64,000 nt of DNA, taken from Cruorifilaria tuberocauda. Lineage: Eukaryota > Nematoda > Chromadorea > Rhabditida > Onchocercidae. Location: the NCBI GenBank assembly GCA_013365365.1, contig JABVXU010000046.1:186001-250000 (forward strand). The letters run 5' to 3'. Every line of letters begins with the position of its first letter. The stretch's first letter is position 1. The position numbers and the translations under genes are program-made. Below the pieces are notes generated by a model that was not told where the DNA came from, made no database searches, and saw only the letters and a program-made list of their open reading frames with translations. This document shows positions 25,701 to 38,320 of the stretch, in pieces.

Positions 25701-28700
25701 ATGAACTTATAAGTCCAATTAAGTAAGTCTGTAGTTATTCTTATGGGTTTTTAGTATGAAGCTAGCTGGAGTGACTAACTAACCATTATCCTATTATTAT
25801 GCATTAGTAGAAGACAATGTTCTTATTTATAGTTTTTGGAAAGTTGCACTTTGGAAGCAGTTAGGAAACAATACGATAATTTCTGTCGAATCAAAGAAGC
25901 CGACTTTGCTGAACTTATAAATCGGTTTGAACAAATGTTCGTTATTATTATTGTGACATTACTTTTTATTTGCGTTATTTGAGAAAAAAATCAAAATCAA
26001 TGAATAGTTCAATTCACATGACTTATTTACTGAAAAAGTTTTGTAGCGTATCGTACTTGAATCGTTTAACAATTATGTATTCCAGAAAAGGAGAATATGA
26101 AGAACCTGACTGTTGCTACAGCATTTTACTAGCCGGCGTGAAGAACACTAGAGCGGAAGGACCATTTTTGAGCATTCTACAACATCTTCTTCTGGTGACT
26201 GATGATATTAATGTGAGGTAAAGATTTATTAAATGAATTTCAATCAATAAATTCTTATTTTAATCGTAAATACTTTATATACTTAATGTTCTATTTCATT
26301 TAATAGGACAGAATACTTTCGACTGATTGAGAATTGCATCTCAGAAATCGTACTACCGAAAACGTGTGTTGACCCTGATTTTCGTGGAAAATTCGAATTT
26401 ACTCAAGATATCACCCACTTTCTTGGTAAACTTTTCTGTACATATAACTGTTGTTAAATTTGTGAATATTGACTTTTTTAGGAAAGTATATTTTTCTTCA
26501 TAATTTACTTGCTGTTCCCATTTTGCCATATAATGTCGAAATTAGACCAAGCAACTGATTTCAGATACTTTAGAAGATGGTGAAGAAGAAAAACAAGCGA
26601 ATAAACGTGTAGAAACGGCGACGCAAGCAAAAAATGAAGCCTTAGCCAAATTGAGCCAATATTATAGAAGAATGGAAGAGTTTGCAGATGAGGCACAACA
26701 GCTCAGAAAACATGTAAGGTTTTTGCGAATCATCATTATATGTAGAGTTCTTTTCGTTCATATTAATTTAATTCCATACTACGTGTTATTTTTGCAGATA
26801 AAAAACCCAACTGTGCCGCTTCCTCCACCAACAAGTCGTTTACCACCACCAGATACCTACGCTGAAATGGCAAATAAGAACTTACCTACCGTAACAGGAG
26901 GTCGTCTTGCATCACCGTGCTATCAGAGTGCTCCTCCACCACCACCCCCACCTTTGCCTCCTCCATTATTGTTATCTGGTTTGTTTTAAACTTTCACGCT
27001 AAGAGGAAACAGTTTTTGCTTTCGAAAGTTTCAGAAATATGCGGTGTTATATTTTTTATCAATTGATTGCAGGAGGTTGTCCTCCTGCTCCACCACCACC
27101 ACCACCACCACCAGCACCGTCACTCCAGGGTCCACCTGAACCTCCACCACCATCTGAATTTTTAAATAAAGTGGTAAGCCCCGAATTACCGCAATATCTA
27201 AAGAAGAAACCGCGTCGTGAAGTTGATGTGCCGATGAAAAAAATTCCATGGAGCTCGGCAACGGTAGGTTACCATCCCAAATTTTTATGAAAACGAGAGA
27301 ATTGTACTCGAATTATAATTACTTTCGTGGTTTTGTTTCAGATCAAACCCAAGGAAATTAGTAAAGATTCCTTTTGGGCGCAAACGTCAGAAGAAAAATT
27401 CGCGAATGATCGGTTGTTTGAAACATTGAAAAAAAAATTTGCAGCAAAGTAGAATTTTACAACTTCTTTAGGAATGATCATTTTAACAACCATATCATCT
27501 TTAGCAGTTCAGATACACTTTTCAACTCAGTACAGTAAACCATTGTGCTAGTGATAGATATTGTGATAAATTAATGAAAAATTGGTAAAAAAATTAATAT
27601 TATCAGCATGTGAAGCTGATGATTGACAAACAGATGATTTTATAAGCCGATAGGAAAGTGAGGAAATTATAATCCACTTAATTCAGAAATAATATAGATA
27701 TAATTTGAAATCGCTTTTATCGCGGTTTCATTTTTAGTCGTACCATTGACTCCAGTTCAACAGCAAGTGGAAAAAGTTTGCCGAAGAAGAAAGTCCGAAA
27801 ACCGCTCGTCATACAAGACGAAAAAATTTTGCAGTCTCTTGGTATCTTAAAAGCTATTTTCCACAGTTTTTTTTTCAAGGCAATAAATTTTTAATTGCAA
27901 TGATTTTTAAACTAAGCAGTATTTTTGTACAGCGAGTTCCTTTTTTAAGCCATCCTGCAAGGGTCACAAAAGATACCGCTGGAAGAATGGAAACGTATTT
28001 TGTGGGAAATCGATGATCGAATAATATCTTCGGGAACAATGCAACAGTTGAGGAATGCTTTGCCACCCCCCGACGCATTGAAAAAACTTGAGGATTTGGC
28101 TGGTAACAAATTCAGTGAGATGCCAGAAGGGGAACAGGTAGCCTAGTGTTGACATTTTATATCTGAAAATTAAAGCAAAAAGATCTTCACGCTTAGCTCT
28201 CCGAATTGAGCTATTTTTAATCCAGCTTAGTTTTCCAGTTCGCTGCAACACTGGCTTCAATAAAAGGATTGCCAGAACGATTGGATTCCATGATTTTTAT
28301 GCTCGAATTTGATAAAACTCTTAACGATTTGAAACCGGTTTGTATATTTGTGATGTTATTGTGCAGCACTTCATTGTCTACTTCTTTTCTGTCGTCCTGA
28401 TCTTGAGTGATCTTATTTACTTACGTTAGACGCACAAAAAAAGTATTTTTGTGAAATTGTAATGACATCGCTTTGTTAAGATTATTTCAGACTATATCGG
28501 CTGTAATAGAAGCATGTGATGAAATTCGAACATCGAAGGGCTTCAAGATGTTTCTAGAAATGGTTCTTTTAGTTGGTAACTATATGGGACATTCATCCAA
28601 AACATATAAGGATATATTTGGATTTGAAATGAGTGTACTGAAAAAGGTATAAGATATCACTTTAGAACGTATGGAATATTTGATGTATGTATTGACTTTG

Positions 28701-30924
28701 ATCAGTCAATACTATTTCGATTACAGTTAAGTGGTACGAAAGATATCAACAATAGAGAATCGCTTTTACATTATCTCATAAGTTGTATGTCTGCCGAAGC
28801 GAATGGTTTGTATGCAAACTTTCCGAAAGATGAATTTCTCCATATTGATAAAGCTTCACGTGTTAACGCGGACGAGGTGGCCAAGGGTATTACAGCTCTG
28901 AAAAATGCTCTCAATAAGGTAATTTTTTATACATGCTCTAATATTCTTAAATAATTTCAGTAAACATTTGACGGTTACACTCAGTACTGGATTGGACTAT
29001 GAATCTCGCAAGTTTGAGTATTTTTGACGTGCGACTAACCTCAAACCTTGGAACAATCCACCATTAATTCAAAACGTCTAAGTGAATTTCGATATGTTAT
29101 TCAACTGCTTTACAGGTCGAGAATCAACTTAAGACATTTGTCAAGCAAACAAAAAACGATTTGTTCTCTGAGAAAATGGACCCATTTTTATCAAAGGCAA
29201 AAGCAGAATGTGAAATCGTAGAAAAAGTTCGTTGATTTAAAAGTTTGGGAATGGAGATATCAGTGAAAACTTTAAAAACATTTGAATCAATGAGTAAAAT
29301 GTCCGAGTATTAGTACTTTAATAGAGGTTAAATATGAGGAAAAAGTGATTTGCAGATGTATAACACAATGAATGCGAAATGGGAGTCTTTAAGGAAGTAT
29401 TATTCATTTGATTCGAAAAAATACAATATGGAAACATTTTTTAGCGACTTGAAATTATTCAAAGAGGATTACGAGGTAAGCATAGAGGTGGATCGAAGCT
29501 TAGGCCACTGCTTCCAAAATTTATGTAATTTCAAAATTGCGAAGTTTTGAACAGTAAAATTAATGCGCGCGTAAAAATCCCAAAATTTGAATAACAATAA
29601 GAAGCAGTAAAGAATCGAGTTAATAAATGCACTTCTCGTTGTATTTCACACATTTAGAAAGTAATTTATGACATGGAGAAAGCGCGTGAAATAGAAGAAC
29701 GCAAAGAACAAAGAAAGAAAAGATTACCACTGAAACCGTTGCAGCCAGGAATTGCGGCATCTCCACTGAATCGCACTGTTGCAATCGAAGGGCTTCTGAA
29801 AACAGGTTTGCTATAATAATTAAATTTAATTTTATTATAAAAGTTATTAGCATTTCTATCTTTGAACGTTAAGAAATACACATTAAAGATAATTCTTTTT
29901 CAAAATTACTGAAGTTTTTGGATTTTTTTAATATGTAGTCAATTTTTCCAAAATCGAGTTTCAATTTATTCAGTAATTGATGATTGCCGTTGTTATAGAA
30001 ACTATGTGATAGGACAGTGGAACTTAAAGAGGGTTATAACACTGTGCCTCTGTTACCGACTTTTTTGCCTTTATTTTTCTGATTATCCTGAGGCAGTATT
30101 TTATTGTTTAAGAAAACTTAACTCCAATTCTTTCGAAAATTTTCGATTGTTGTCGTCTAAAAATGTTTTAATTTCAGGAAAACAAGATTTGGGTGTTGTG
30201 GATGAAATTGAGAAGATATTAGAAGGAGGATATTTAGAAGGAGCAGAACGTAGGACACCAAGGAGAACACCACATACTCGAGCTGGTAACCAAGGCTTTG
30301 TAATAATAATAAAAAATAAAAACACTAATTCGCTGAGGCGAAATAGGAATGAATAGTTATTTTATGTTTATAGGTCGTGCTGCAATGGAACGACAATGTT
30401 CGCGTACATCTGATGAACATACGTCGATTTCCGATTTTGGAACATCACAACTTCCAACACAGTATCGAATACGGAGAAAAGGACGACCTACATTACTTGT
30501 ACAGGTTTCTCATAATTTCATTTCCATAACAGCATAAAACATCGTTTTATTATCCACTCGTCTTCATTTTCGACGCTTGATTTAGCCGACCATGACATTG
30601 AGATGACTCGATAGTCCAAAATTCTCAAGACAGTTACAAAAACATTGTTTCGGAATTAACAACATGAATTCAATTGAATTCATGTGATTGTGATTACTGG
30701 CTCCCAACAAATTGATAATAATTTTAAAAGTCATGAGATCGTCGAGTTAATCTTAGGTAAAAATCTGTATTAAGTGCACTCGGTATCATTTTATTTTATA
30801 GTATTATTAAGCTCATATATTGTACATTCGATATTTTGGAAAATTTCAAATTATGAAATTCAAAATTGTGTGCTTGTAGGCAAGTGAACTATCAATACTT
30901 CCAAAGGAAAATGAAAAGCCATGA
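22706..30924 (+). CDS. cyk-1: Diaphanous-related formin (CYK-1/DIAPH type)
   Basis: Twenty-six exons, phase-checked at every junction, give about 1151 residues. The exons start at 22706, 23467, 23803, 24031, 24430, 24766, 25109, 25312, 25833, 26086, 26307, 26565, 26798, 27073, 27342, 27738, 27950, 28239, 28491, 28727, 29116, 29356, 29658, 30178, 30374 and 30880. Domains in order: a GTPase-binding/FH3 region (about 55-475, beginning MNDDQVNAAFAELL), a coiled coil (480-525), a short FH1 with two proline runs (about 565-615), an FH2 domain (about 640-1055; IPWSSA, VLLVGNYMG and FGFEMSVLKKL are visible), and a DAD autoinhibitory motif (GVVDEIEKILEGG followed by RRTPRRT). Formins of this class nucleate and elongate unbranched actin downstream of Rho; CYK-1 is required for cytokinesis in C. 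elegans. The exon 7 donor is ambiguous by one or two codons (25211-25217). Confidence 0.95.
30662..30685. repeat. 24-bp perfect palindrome in the last formin intron
   Basis: The sequence is self-complementary over all 24 bases with no spacer, centred between 30673 and 30674. It contains two GAATTC units flanking CAATTG-like core bases. It sits inside the intron 30505-30879. It could form a cruciform or be a chance AT-rich palindrome. Confidence 0.85.
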
Positions 30925-32594
30925 ACGTTTTGATTGGTGTGTCGTTTTTGGTTGTTAATTTTTATTATTTTTTTGGTATATGAATTTCTTCGATGTCGCT
31001 GAATCTTAAATGATGGGTGTTCTCATTCTGTGTTGCTATACTTGCTATTTTAGTCCATATTCAATTGCCTTTATCATTGTTAACACCAATTCGTTTCTTA
31101 TATAATTGTAAATTTTATTTATACATTGTTACTTATTATCTTATTGTAGATTATGATTGCTTTGCTGTAAGGATTTCACCCCAGAAATATTATGTATATA
31201 CCAATGACAACGGGTTTTTATTTATTCCATTTTTATGTCGAATACTGTATTTGTTGTATTTCATTCTTTTCAAATCGGAGAAGCTCAGACTTTTTTTAAG
31301 CTTAACAGCTTTCGAAGGGTTCCTTGCCAAAGACTTTGAGAACTTCAAAAATGAGGAGTTTCTCGACTTCAACTGATAACTATTTCAAAAAACTGAATTT
31401 CCGCACCTTTACTAGTCATAACAGTCTTTTTATACCAGAAATTTTCACCTCTGTTTAATATATTATCTATGTATTGATAATCTGATTTGAAAGTAAAAAT
31501 CATCGCGCCTTTCATTCCATTTTCAGTATGTTGATTATTTATGTGCCTATAAATTTGATTTGTATTAAAGCAAAACTTGAATCTTCCTCGTGTTATGTTA
31601 CATTGAAGATTGTATTTCACATAAGGCTTTTTGCTGGAATATCAGAACAATAGAGTCGATTGATGCAGCGCCTCTGTCATTGATAAAGCTATAAAATACT
31701 TGATGTTAATCAGTACTCTACACGTACCTCTTGAAATAGTGTCTTTTTATATCCATTTTTTTTCTAGTTATTAAACTATTTCTCTACATCTTACACCACT
31801 TATCTGTTCTGAATTCGAATGGAAATATTTGGTTGCATATAAAATGATTCATTTATATACTAAGCACTCGTATTTGTGTGGAAAAGATTGCTTCGAATAA
31901 ATTAAATAATCGAAATGATTTTGGTTAGACAGCAGTATATCCAACTGAATTCTATTTGTTATATGTAAATTTTTACTTCAATTAATAGTGCGAACTTTGA
32001 TATATTACCTAACATTCATTCGTTAAACTAACAAATTCAGCAGATAACAGGCGGTGCGATAACAAACTGAAGGATTGTAATTGAAACAAGGATATCAAAT
32101 TGCTTCAATTGGTCCATCCCTCTCACTAATAAAAATTCGAGTCCTCATGTCAGAGGATGCAACGACTGTTCTGCGCTCTCCGTTATAGATATTTAGCTTC
32201 CAATAGCGGGAAATGTTTCCTAAAATCATTATTTCTACAGCACTAGCCTTTAATATTAATCTGTGAGTTGGGATTTGAAATTTTCAGTTGTGGCCGCAAT
32301 TGAAGAAGGCTTCAAGATTAAAATTGTGAAAGAGGGTGAAAGTTAGGACTTTGATGATAAATCGTATGAATGTATGTCCTCGTCATCCACCTTATTTTCC
32401 ACTTATCACATTCTCTTATCCTTGGTTTTCGTCACTATAAGAAAAATGGCAAGAAACGTTCGTCTAAAATTGTTCCAAATATCCAATGAATCCATCTTTT
32501 GTAATGTAATCAGAAATAAATTATTTATCCTCAAGATTTTTTAGCGTTTTCGAATATCGTTCTCATAAAATATAATTCATGAAGTTATATCTTA
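30925..32594. other. Intergenic or formin 3' UTR
   Basis: This region lies between the formin stop codon and the HMG-box gene. A plus-strand open stretch at 31017-31376 and an overlapping minus-strand stretch at 31190-31372 have no splice, start or domain support. I see no further gene. It should include the formin 3' UTR and polyadenylation site. Confidence 0.45.
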
Positions 32595-32605
32595 CATTCT
32601 TTCAG
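32595..32605 (+). promoter_or_regulatory. Probable SL trans-splice acceptor of the HMG-box gene
   Basis: A polypyrimidine-rich CATTCTTTCAG ends at 32605, ten bases before the ATG at 32616, with no coding sequence before it. This matches the placement of nematode SL acceptors. Confidence 0.55.
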
Positions 32606-32615
32606 TAATTACCAA

Positions 32616-35005
32616 ATGTCTGTAGTACTGCGTAAATCAACATCAAAAAACAAACAGCAGAAAAAAAGAATTGTTTATATTGATGAAAATGCTCCAAAAC
32701 GGCCTCGTACCGCATATGTTCACTTTGTCAAGTATGTTTTTTTTGTTTATGCATCATGAAATACCACGGTAAGAATGCAAGGAATATGGAAAAATGAGTG
32801 CGTATCGTTGAGAATATGAAGAATTTTACACAATAATTTTAGATATAAAAGTTGAAAATAAGCTTCTAAAAACATGGAAACTTTCGATTTCAGCGCACGA
32901 AGAAAAGAATTAGTGGACTCTGGTGGCCATGAGGCATTGCGTCAACGTAGTTTTCTTGCAGAAATTGGAAAGCAGTGGAAAATTTTGCCCGATGACCAAA
33001 AAAAGGTCGGATTTGGTTTTTCATTAAAAACAATCTCAACTTTCCAAACAGTAGTATTCGTTAGGAAGTACTGATAATTTTCAAGTTGCTTGTTTTGAGT
33101 TTGTTAACATTATCAACTTTTAGGATTTACGAATTGAATTTACATGCTTTGCTAAATTTATGCATTGACTGCAGCATAAAATTTTTGTAAAATTTTAAAA
33201 TCAAATAAACAGAAGTAGGTTATTATACCAGATTTCAAAAGATATTGTTATTTATTTGTGATTTTTCTCTTTCTTAGTTTTATTTCGAAAAATCAGCTAA
33301 AGAACATGCAGACTATCAGAATGCTATGGAAGAATATAAAAAAACGGAGGCTTATAATCAATTCCAAGGTTTTTAATTTTAATAGTAAATAAAGTGATTG
33401 TAGCTAAAATTTATTCGTAGTTTCATTTAATCCGTTATATTTTATGCACTATCTGGATTTATTCTATTTCCTATATTTCATCCATTTAATCCGCTTTTTT
33501 TCGGAACGATCAGCTGTTGTTTTGTAAAAATGATGTAGCCCGAAGTACTAAACATAACTTCATCATTCTTTATGCATAACATTTTAAGGATTGTATAACC
33601 AAGAAATAGATAAAGGATTTACCATCGAAATATTTTACCGATTTTTAATGCTCAGTTCTTTTTTAACTTTTATACAAATCATTTTTTCTTTACTGTTACC
33701 TTAAGTTAGAGGTGAATCATTAAAAAATTCATTCTCGCATTAAGGATAGATTTTGAGTTTAAAAGAGAAGTGAATTTCAGTTAAGAAGAAAGGATTGATG
33801 AAGCAAAGAATGCTGGAATTGAAAAGGCGCAAAGGAGATGTGAAGTCCAGTGATGATGAGGTAAATATTTCCTTAATTTGTTTACTTTTGCAAGGAGTTC
33901 TTTTTTATTTAATTAAGATATTAGGAGTAATTTGATGGATTATGAAGAAAAATTTTCTTTTGAGGAAGAAGCCAAAAATGAAGCAGTTGTTTTGGATGAC
34001 ATTCCAATATTCAGCAAGGAATTTCTTGCCTTCAATAAAAGTATGGTCCAAAGGCATTCGATAGAATTTTAAATCGAATTAATAGCAATTTTGCATATCT
34101 TTTAACTGTTTTGTTGGGAAATGATTGAGATCATAGCGATAATAAAATTCTATTGAATGTATGAATGAGGATTTTATTGGTTTATTTTGATAGCATTACT
34201 TTTCATTATTTGATATATTCATATTCATTGCATATATAAACATTTTCGAACGTATCGTATTATTCTCAGTTGTTTTCAAATCAATTTTCTTTCCAGGTCA
34301 GGAAAGTAAATGCAAAAAGTTGCGGAAAATGGTAAGCGCTCTCCAGGAAGAAAATGATCTACTCAAAGCTGACATTGCAAAGTTGGTTCATATTTATGTA
34401 GCATTTTTTCCCTGAAATCCTCTGCTGCTTTTGTTCTCTAAAATAAATTCGAAGCCAAAATTAGATATTGTGCTGGCATACAAAAGTATTATGATAACAT
34501 TCTATTGATGTAAATCGATTGATTTGATTAATTTTTGTATTATATAATGAAATTTTGGAAGCCCTAACTTTGTAGGTTGTCAGAGAAAATGAAATTAATA
34601 TACGGGCAGCAACCTGGAGCGCAGTGGTCTACAAAAATAAAACAGCGGTGGACTAAATTATTAACTGACGCTCTTGCATACGTTTCTGTTGATGGTAAGA
34701 TCTTAATTTTTGCAATGGAAGTTTAGATAAACATTCACCAGACACCGAATTATTCCAAATATATCATGTTTGGAGAGACATTTACGTCGGAACTCTTTGA
34801 AATAGTTTGCGTTCTGGTAGTTATTTTTCGTCCTAAATCCTTTTCTAGTGTCGCTGTTGTTCAATTATTTTTTGTAGGAGAATATCCAACCTCACAAAAT
34901 ATCGATACTTACATGATGAAATTAAAACAATTAGTGACCGAGAACCCAAGCAGTAAGGACTTAATAGCGGTGCGAATGGCTTTGTCGGAAGTGAATTTTA
35001 TGTGA
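32616..35005 (+). CDS. hmg-20: HMG-box protein of the HMG20A/HMG20B family
   Basis: Eight exons (32616-32731, 32894-33005, 33278-33368, 33781-33860, 33965-34040, 34297-34381, 34576-34694, 34878-35005) give 268 residues. An HMG box covers about 25-100: NAPKRPRTAYVHFVNARRKE at the start, IGKQWKILPDDQKK in the middle and EYKKTEAYNQF at the end. It is followed by DDIPIFSKEFLAFNK, a heptad-like coiled coil (about 160-195) and a C-terminal helix with YPTSQNIDTYMMKLKQLV. This order and these motifs are those of HMG20A (iBRAF) and HMG20B (BRAF35), nuclear DNA-binding partners of the LSD1-CoREST histone demethylase complex in animals. Complex membership here is inferred. All junctions are GT-AG and in phase. 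The next gene starts about 600 bases downstream on the same strand. Confidence 0.9.
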
Positions 35006-35589
35006 ATTTCCGTCATTTATGCGTTTTGTTGTTGATGTACAATTTGGATGGAATGAAGTGCGCTTCTAAGTTTTTGAAATATGACACGAATGGGTGGCAT
35101 GATTTGTTTCTTACTTATGTCTATTAATTGTCGCATGTGAATCCTTTTCCTTAATAACATGTATACATTGCTGCTTGCTTTATGTATATTGCTTTGTTAT
35201 AAACGATAAAATTGGTTTGGTGTTCGTGACATTCGGTAGATCATGGCCATTCAAATTCATTGCTAATGAATTTCAGGTTTTTGCATAATAGCAGAGAATA
35301 TATCGCTCCCAAAGAAATCGCAAATCTTTTAGTCTTTTAATATTAGATTCACATTCAAACGTTTTCTCTTCAAGTTATGCTATAGATTTCACATTTGAAG
35401 TGTTTGATGTAATTTTATTGAGTCATCAAGACTGGTCCGGAGAAGATAATCAATCATTACATTTTACTTAGTGTTTTTTTTTTGAAATGTTCTGATAGTC
35501 TTTGCAATAACTTTACAAGCGTGCGCGAGATTGAACCGCGAAGGACTTTTATCCTGTAGTGCATCGGCGATTTCTTTCTTTACCTTCCT

Positions 35590-35599
35590 TTTCATTTAG
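35590..35599 (+). promoter_or_regulatory. Probable SL trans-splice acceptor of the TEX10-like gene
   Basis: TTCATTTAG ends at 35599, nine bases before the ATG at 35609. It follows a pyrimidine-rich stretch (TTTCTTTACCTTCCTTTT), typical of a trans-splice acceptor. Whether SL1 or SL2 is used cannot be told from the sequence. Confidence 0.55.
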
Positions 35600-35608
35600 G
35601 GTTTTTCG

Positions 35609-37630
35609 ATGAGCAAAAAGAAGAAAGATTTCCCGAAAGCTAAGTTTAAAGTTGGGAAAAAATTGAAGAAAACAACAACTACGGATACGCGAATTCAGTC
35701 CAAAAAAGTTTGTTTCTTTAGTATTCGGAAAGAGCAAAAATATTTCCTTTAGTTTTATAGGATGTAAAGGTCTGCGCACAATTCTGTATTGTTTGTACAT
35801 TATAAACTTGGAAGACTATCATGATGTTTTAGGTTGTAATCGTAGAGCAGTTAACGAAAAGCAGGGACAGTTGCTTGTCACATCGTGGCTTATCACTGAA
35901 TGAATTATGTCGTCAACTTGGCCATTATAACATAAATATAAGACGAAATTCAGTAATTGGTGTAAGGCAATTACTTACTTCACATCCAGAACTTATAACG
36001 AAACATTTGCACTTACTGGTACCAGGTGTTGGGCGTCTGATTGCTTGTGATGTAAGTTTTATAAACGTTGGGTAGATCCAATCCAAGTTATTTCGAAGTA
36101 TTTCTTCATTCTTTTTTAAACTTATCAAACTTATTAAATCTTATTTTGTTAAATTTTAAATGCTGTCACGAATCATCAAGCGATTTCAGAAGAGTGATTC
36201 ATCCTTCCATGCTCAATTGCGTGCTCTTCTGGAACTGATATTTACAACTAATGCCTCCATGGTTTCACCCCATTTCACGCTGTTAATGGCGCATACTCTT
36301 CGAGCGCTAACTCATCTGAGGATGGGTGTACGGATATATGCGCTTACCATTCTAACGTTGCTGATGCGAACCTATCCTGGACTTTGTCGAAATAGTACCG
36401 ACTTGTATGATTCATTCGTGGAATTTTTGAATAGTAAAAGGATTCCAGCAAATAGAAAGGTTCTTGAAATTTTGATTACTAAGAATTTGATTAAAGCAAA
36501 TTCAGTTTTTTTCTTTTTTTCAGCTGCTTCAAAATATTCAAGTATTCTCACATATTCATTAGGGATGAGGTTCATATTAATTGCTTAAAAAGAGTTGAGA
36601 GCAAGAACATAAATTACTCGGCACAAAATATGCGTAAACAATTAATATAGACGGATATGTCAATAGTACGATTAATTCCGCGCAACTTGTTCACTTTACC
36701 ATATCACTGGGCCTTAATCTAAATCTCTTCCTGCTGTAGATTAAAAATAAAACTATCTAACATTTTGATAACTCACAAAGGGTAAAAAATTTTTGATTTG
36801 TTGTCCTTCATGCAATTAATCTGCTGATCTTTAGAAATTTATGCAATAGAATTGGAAATTAGATTTTTCAGTTATTGCTTGATGGTGTTCATGCTTTCTT
36901 GCGAGCTTTCTTAGTGGAAGAATGTGCGACAATAGGACCTCTTCATCTTGCATCGTTCAGCATTCGTAGTAAGCAATGCACCAAGATTAACCTAACTCCA
37001 ACTATTCAACCTTTAATCGATTTTTGTGTGCTTGGTTCACAGCCACAACAATCAAAATCATCGCTCTATTTACCTAATAAATTCCTACCAGCACTATCCG
37101 GAATTCTGTCATTGTTTTTGATGAACTCATCAGAAGAATTTTCACCTAATGAAAAAGAATGGGCGGAAGTATTCGAAATATTAAATAAAGTAAGTTTTTA
37201 GAAATATATGGTGCACTAACGGTAATTTAAATGTTATTTGGTTGTTTCACTTTTTTTCTAAATCGTTTTTTTTGTTTAATTTTGTTTCCGTTCAGTATTC
37301 GAGTGATTTCAAAAAAGTATTATTAATTCTAATGCCAAAAGCGCATTATCCAAGATTGCTAGGAGAACTATATATTTTTCTGTTCTATACTATCAATGTG
37401 ATCTGCTCTTCCAAGCTTTGAATGATCGAATAGTGCAGTTTAAAACAAGATTGGAGTTCGTATTATCGTTGCAGGTACTGTCACAAATTCATGCTTCTTC
37501 TCGAACTGTTCAGTTCGAAGAGGAATTAAAGAAAATATCGTCCAATATTAGCCCTCTACTGAAAAACGGAAACCTGTCGCAGAGAATACGTACTTTGTTG
37601 AAGACCTTAGATTTGCCTGGTAATCGTTGA
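35609..37630 (+). CDS. TEX10/IPI1-like ribosome-biogenesis protein
   Basis: Exons 35609-35707, 35833-36051, 36190-36459, 36872-37189, 37296-37316 and 37355-37630 give about 400 residues. The lysine-rich start (MSKKKKDFPKAKFKVGKKLK), the downstream LNELCRQLGHYNINIRRNSV and the helical-repeat segments about QLRALLELI and ALTILTLLMRTYPGL match the N-terminal region of TEX10 and yeast Ipi1. Ipi1 is a subunit of the nucleolar Rix1 complex that processes 27S pre-rRNA and matures the 60S subunit. The protein is shorter than vertebrate TEX10 and closer in length to Ipi1. The frame breaks near 37390: either a 38-base intron (37317-37354) is removed or one base is missing in a T-run. An extra 18-base exon near 36523 cannot be excluded. 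The C-terminal part is the least certain. Confidence 0.8.
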
Positions 37631-38320
37631 TTCGAAAGCATGAAAAGCTATCATTGACGAACCAGAAGGAAACTTGTGGTTATGTGTATGAGAATTTGGC
37701 TTAGAAGTAAAGATTTTTTGATTTTTTAAAATTGCTAAATATATTTTTCTGTCCTGCACTATCGGACTCTTTTGATCGGATGATTGAGTAGTGCGATTCA
37801 AAAATCGTCGGGTTATTTTGACGCTTCGTTTTTGGTCAGAAGTTAGACTGATTATTTGTAAAAATAATGTTACTTAATATGCTTTTCTGTAGGTCGAATT
37901 TTCATCTTTTGATTATAAATATGTGTGTTATCATTACTTCGTTGTATTTTTTGAAAGAAATGTGAAGATTAAGTCGGGTATTTCAGTATATATATTTCCA
38001 GAATGCTATTCTATATGCTTCCAAACTACTTAGTTGTTGATTCTATCGAATCTAGATTCATATATTTATTTTATGGATAACGTAATGGTTTGAGAAAATA
38101 TTAATTAAAAATGGATATTTATTATAAATGAAAGAAATATACTGGAAATTGAAAGATGTATAAATAATAAACAAAGTGGATAAATCTAGAAACATTTAAA
38201 TCAAACAAAATGTTATTGAAACTCAAATTAAAATGAACTTTTACCAGACAAGAAAGAAAAGTCAGTGAAATAGATAATGCAGTGAAAGACGCACAATATC
38301 ATGCCTAATTCACCTAAAAC
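37631..38320. other. Convergent intergenic region, no gene seen
   Basis: AT-rich spacer downstream of the TEX10-like gene. It should contain that gene's 3' UTR. No exon with splice support was seen. Confidence 0.45.

Noticed and set aside
31017..31376. 119-codon plus-strand frame downstream of the formin, and its antisense partner
   Set aside because: The translation is aromatic-rich and T-driven, without splice signals. It is most likely formin 3' UTR or intergenic.
35520..35560. Minus-strand GGTTCAATCTC resembling a tRNA T-arm
   Set aside because: No matching D-arm, anticodon arm or acceptor stem could be built around it, and the site overlaps the leader of the TEX10-like gene.
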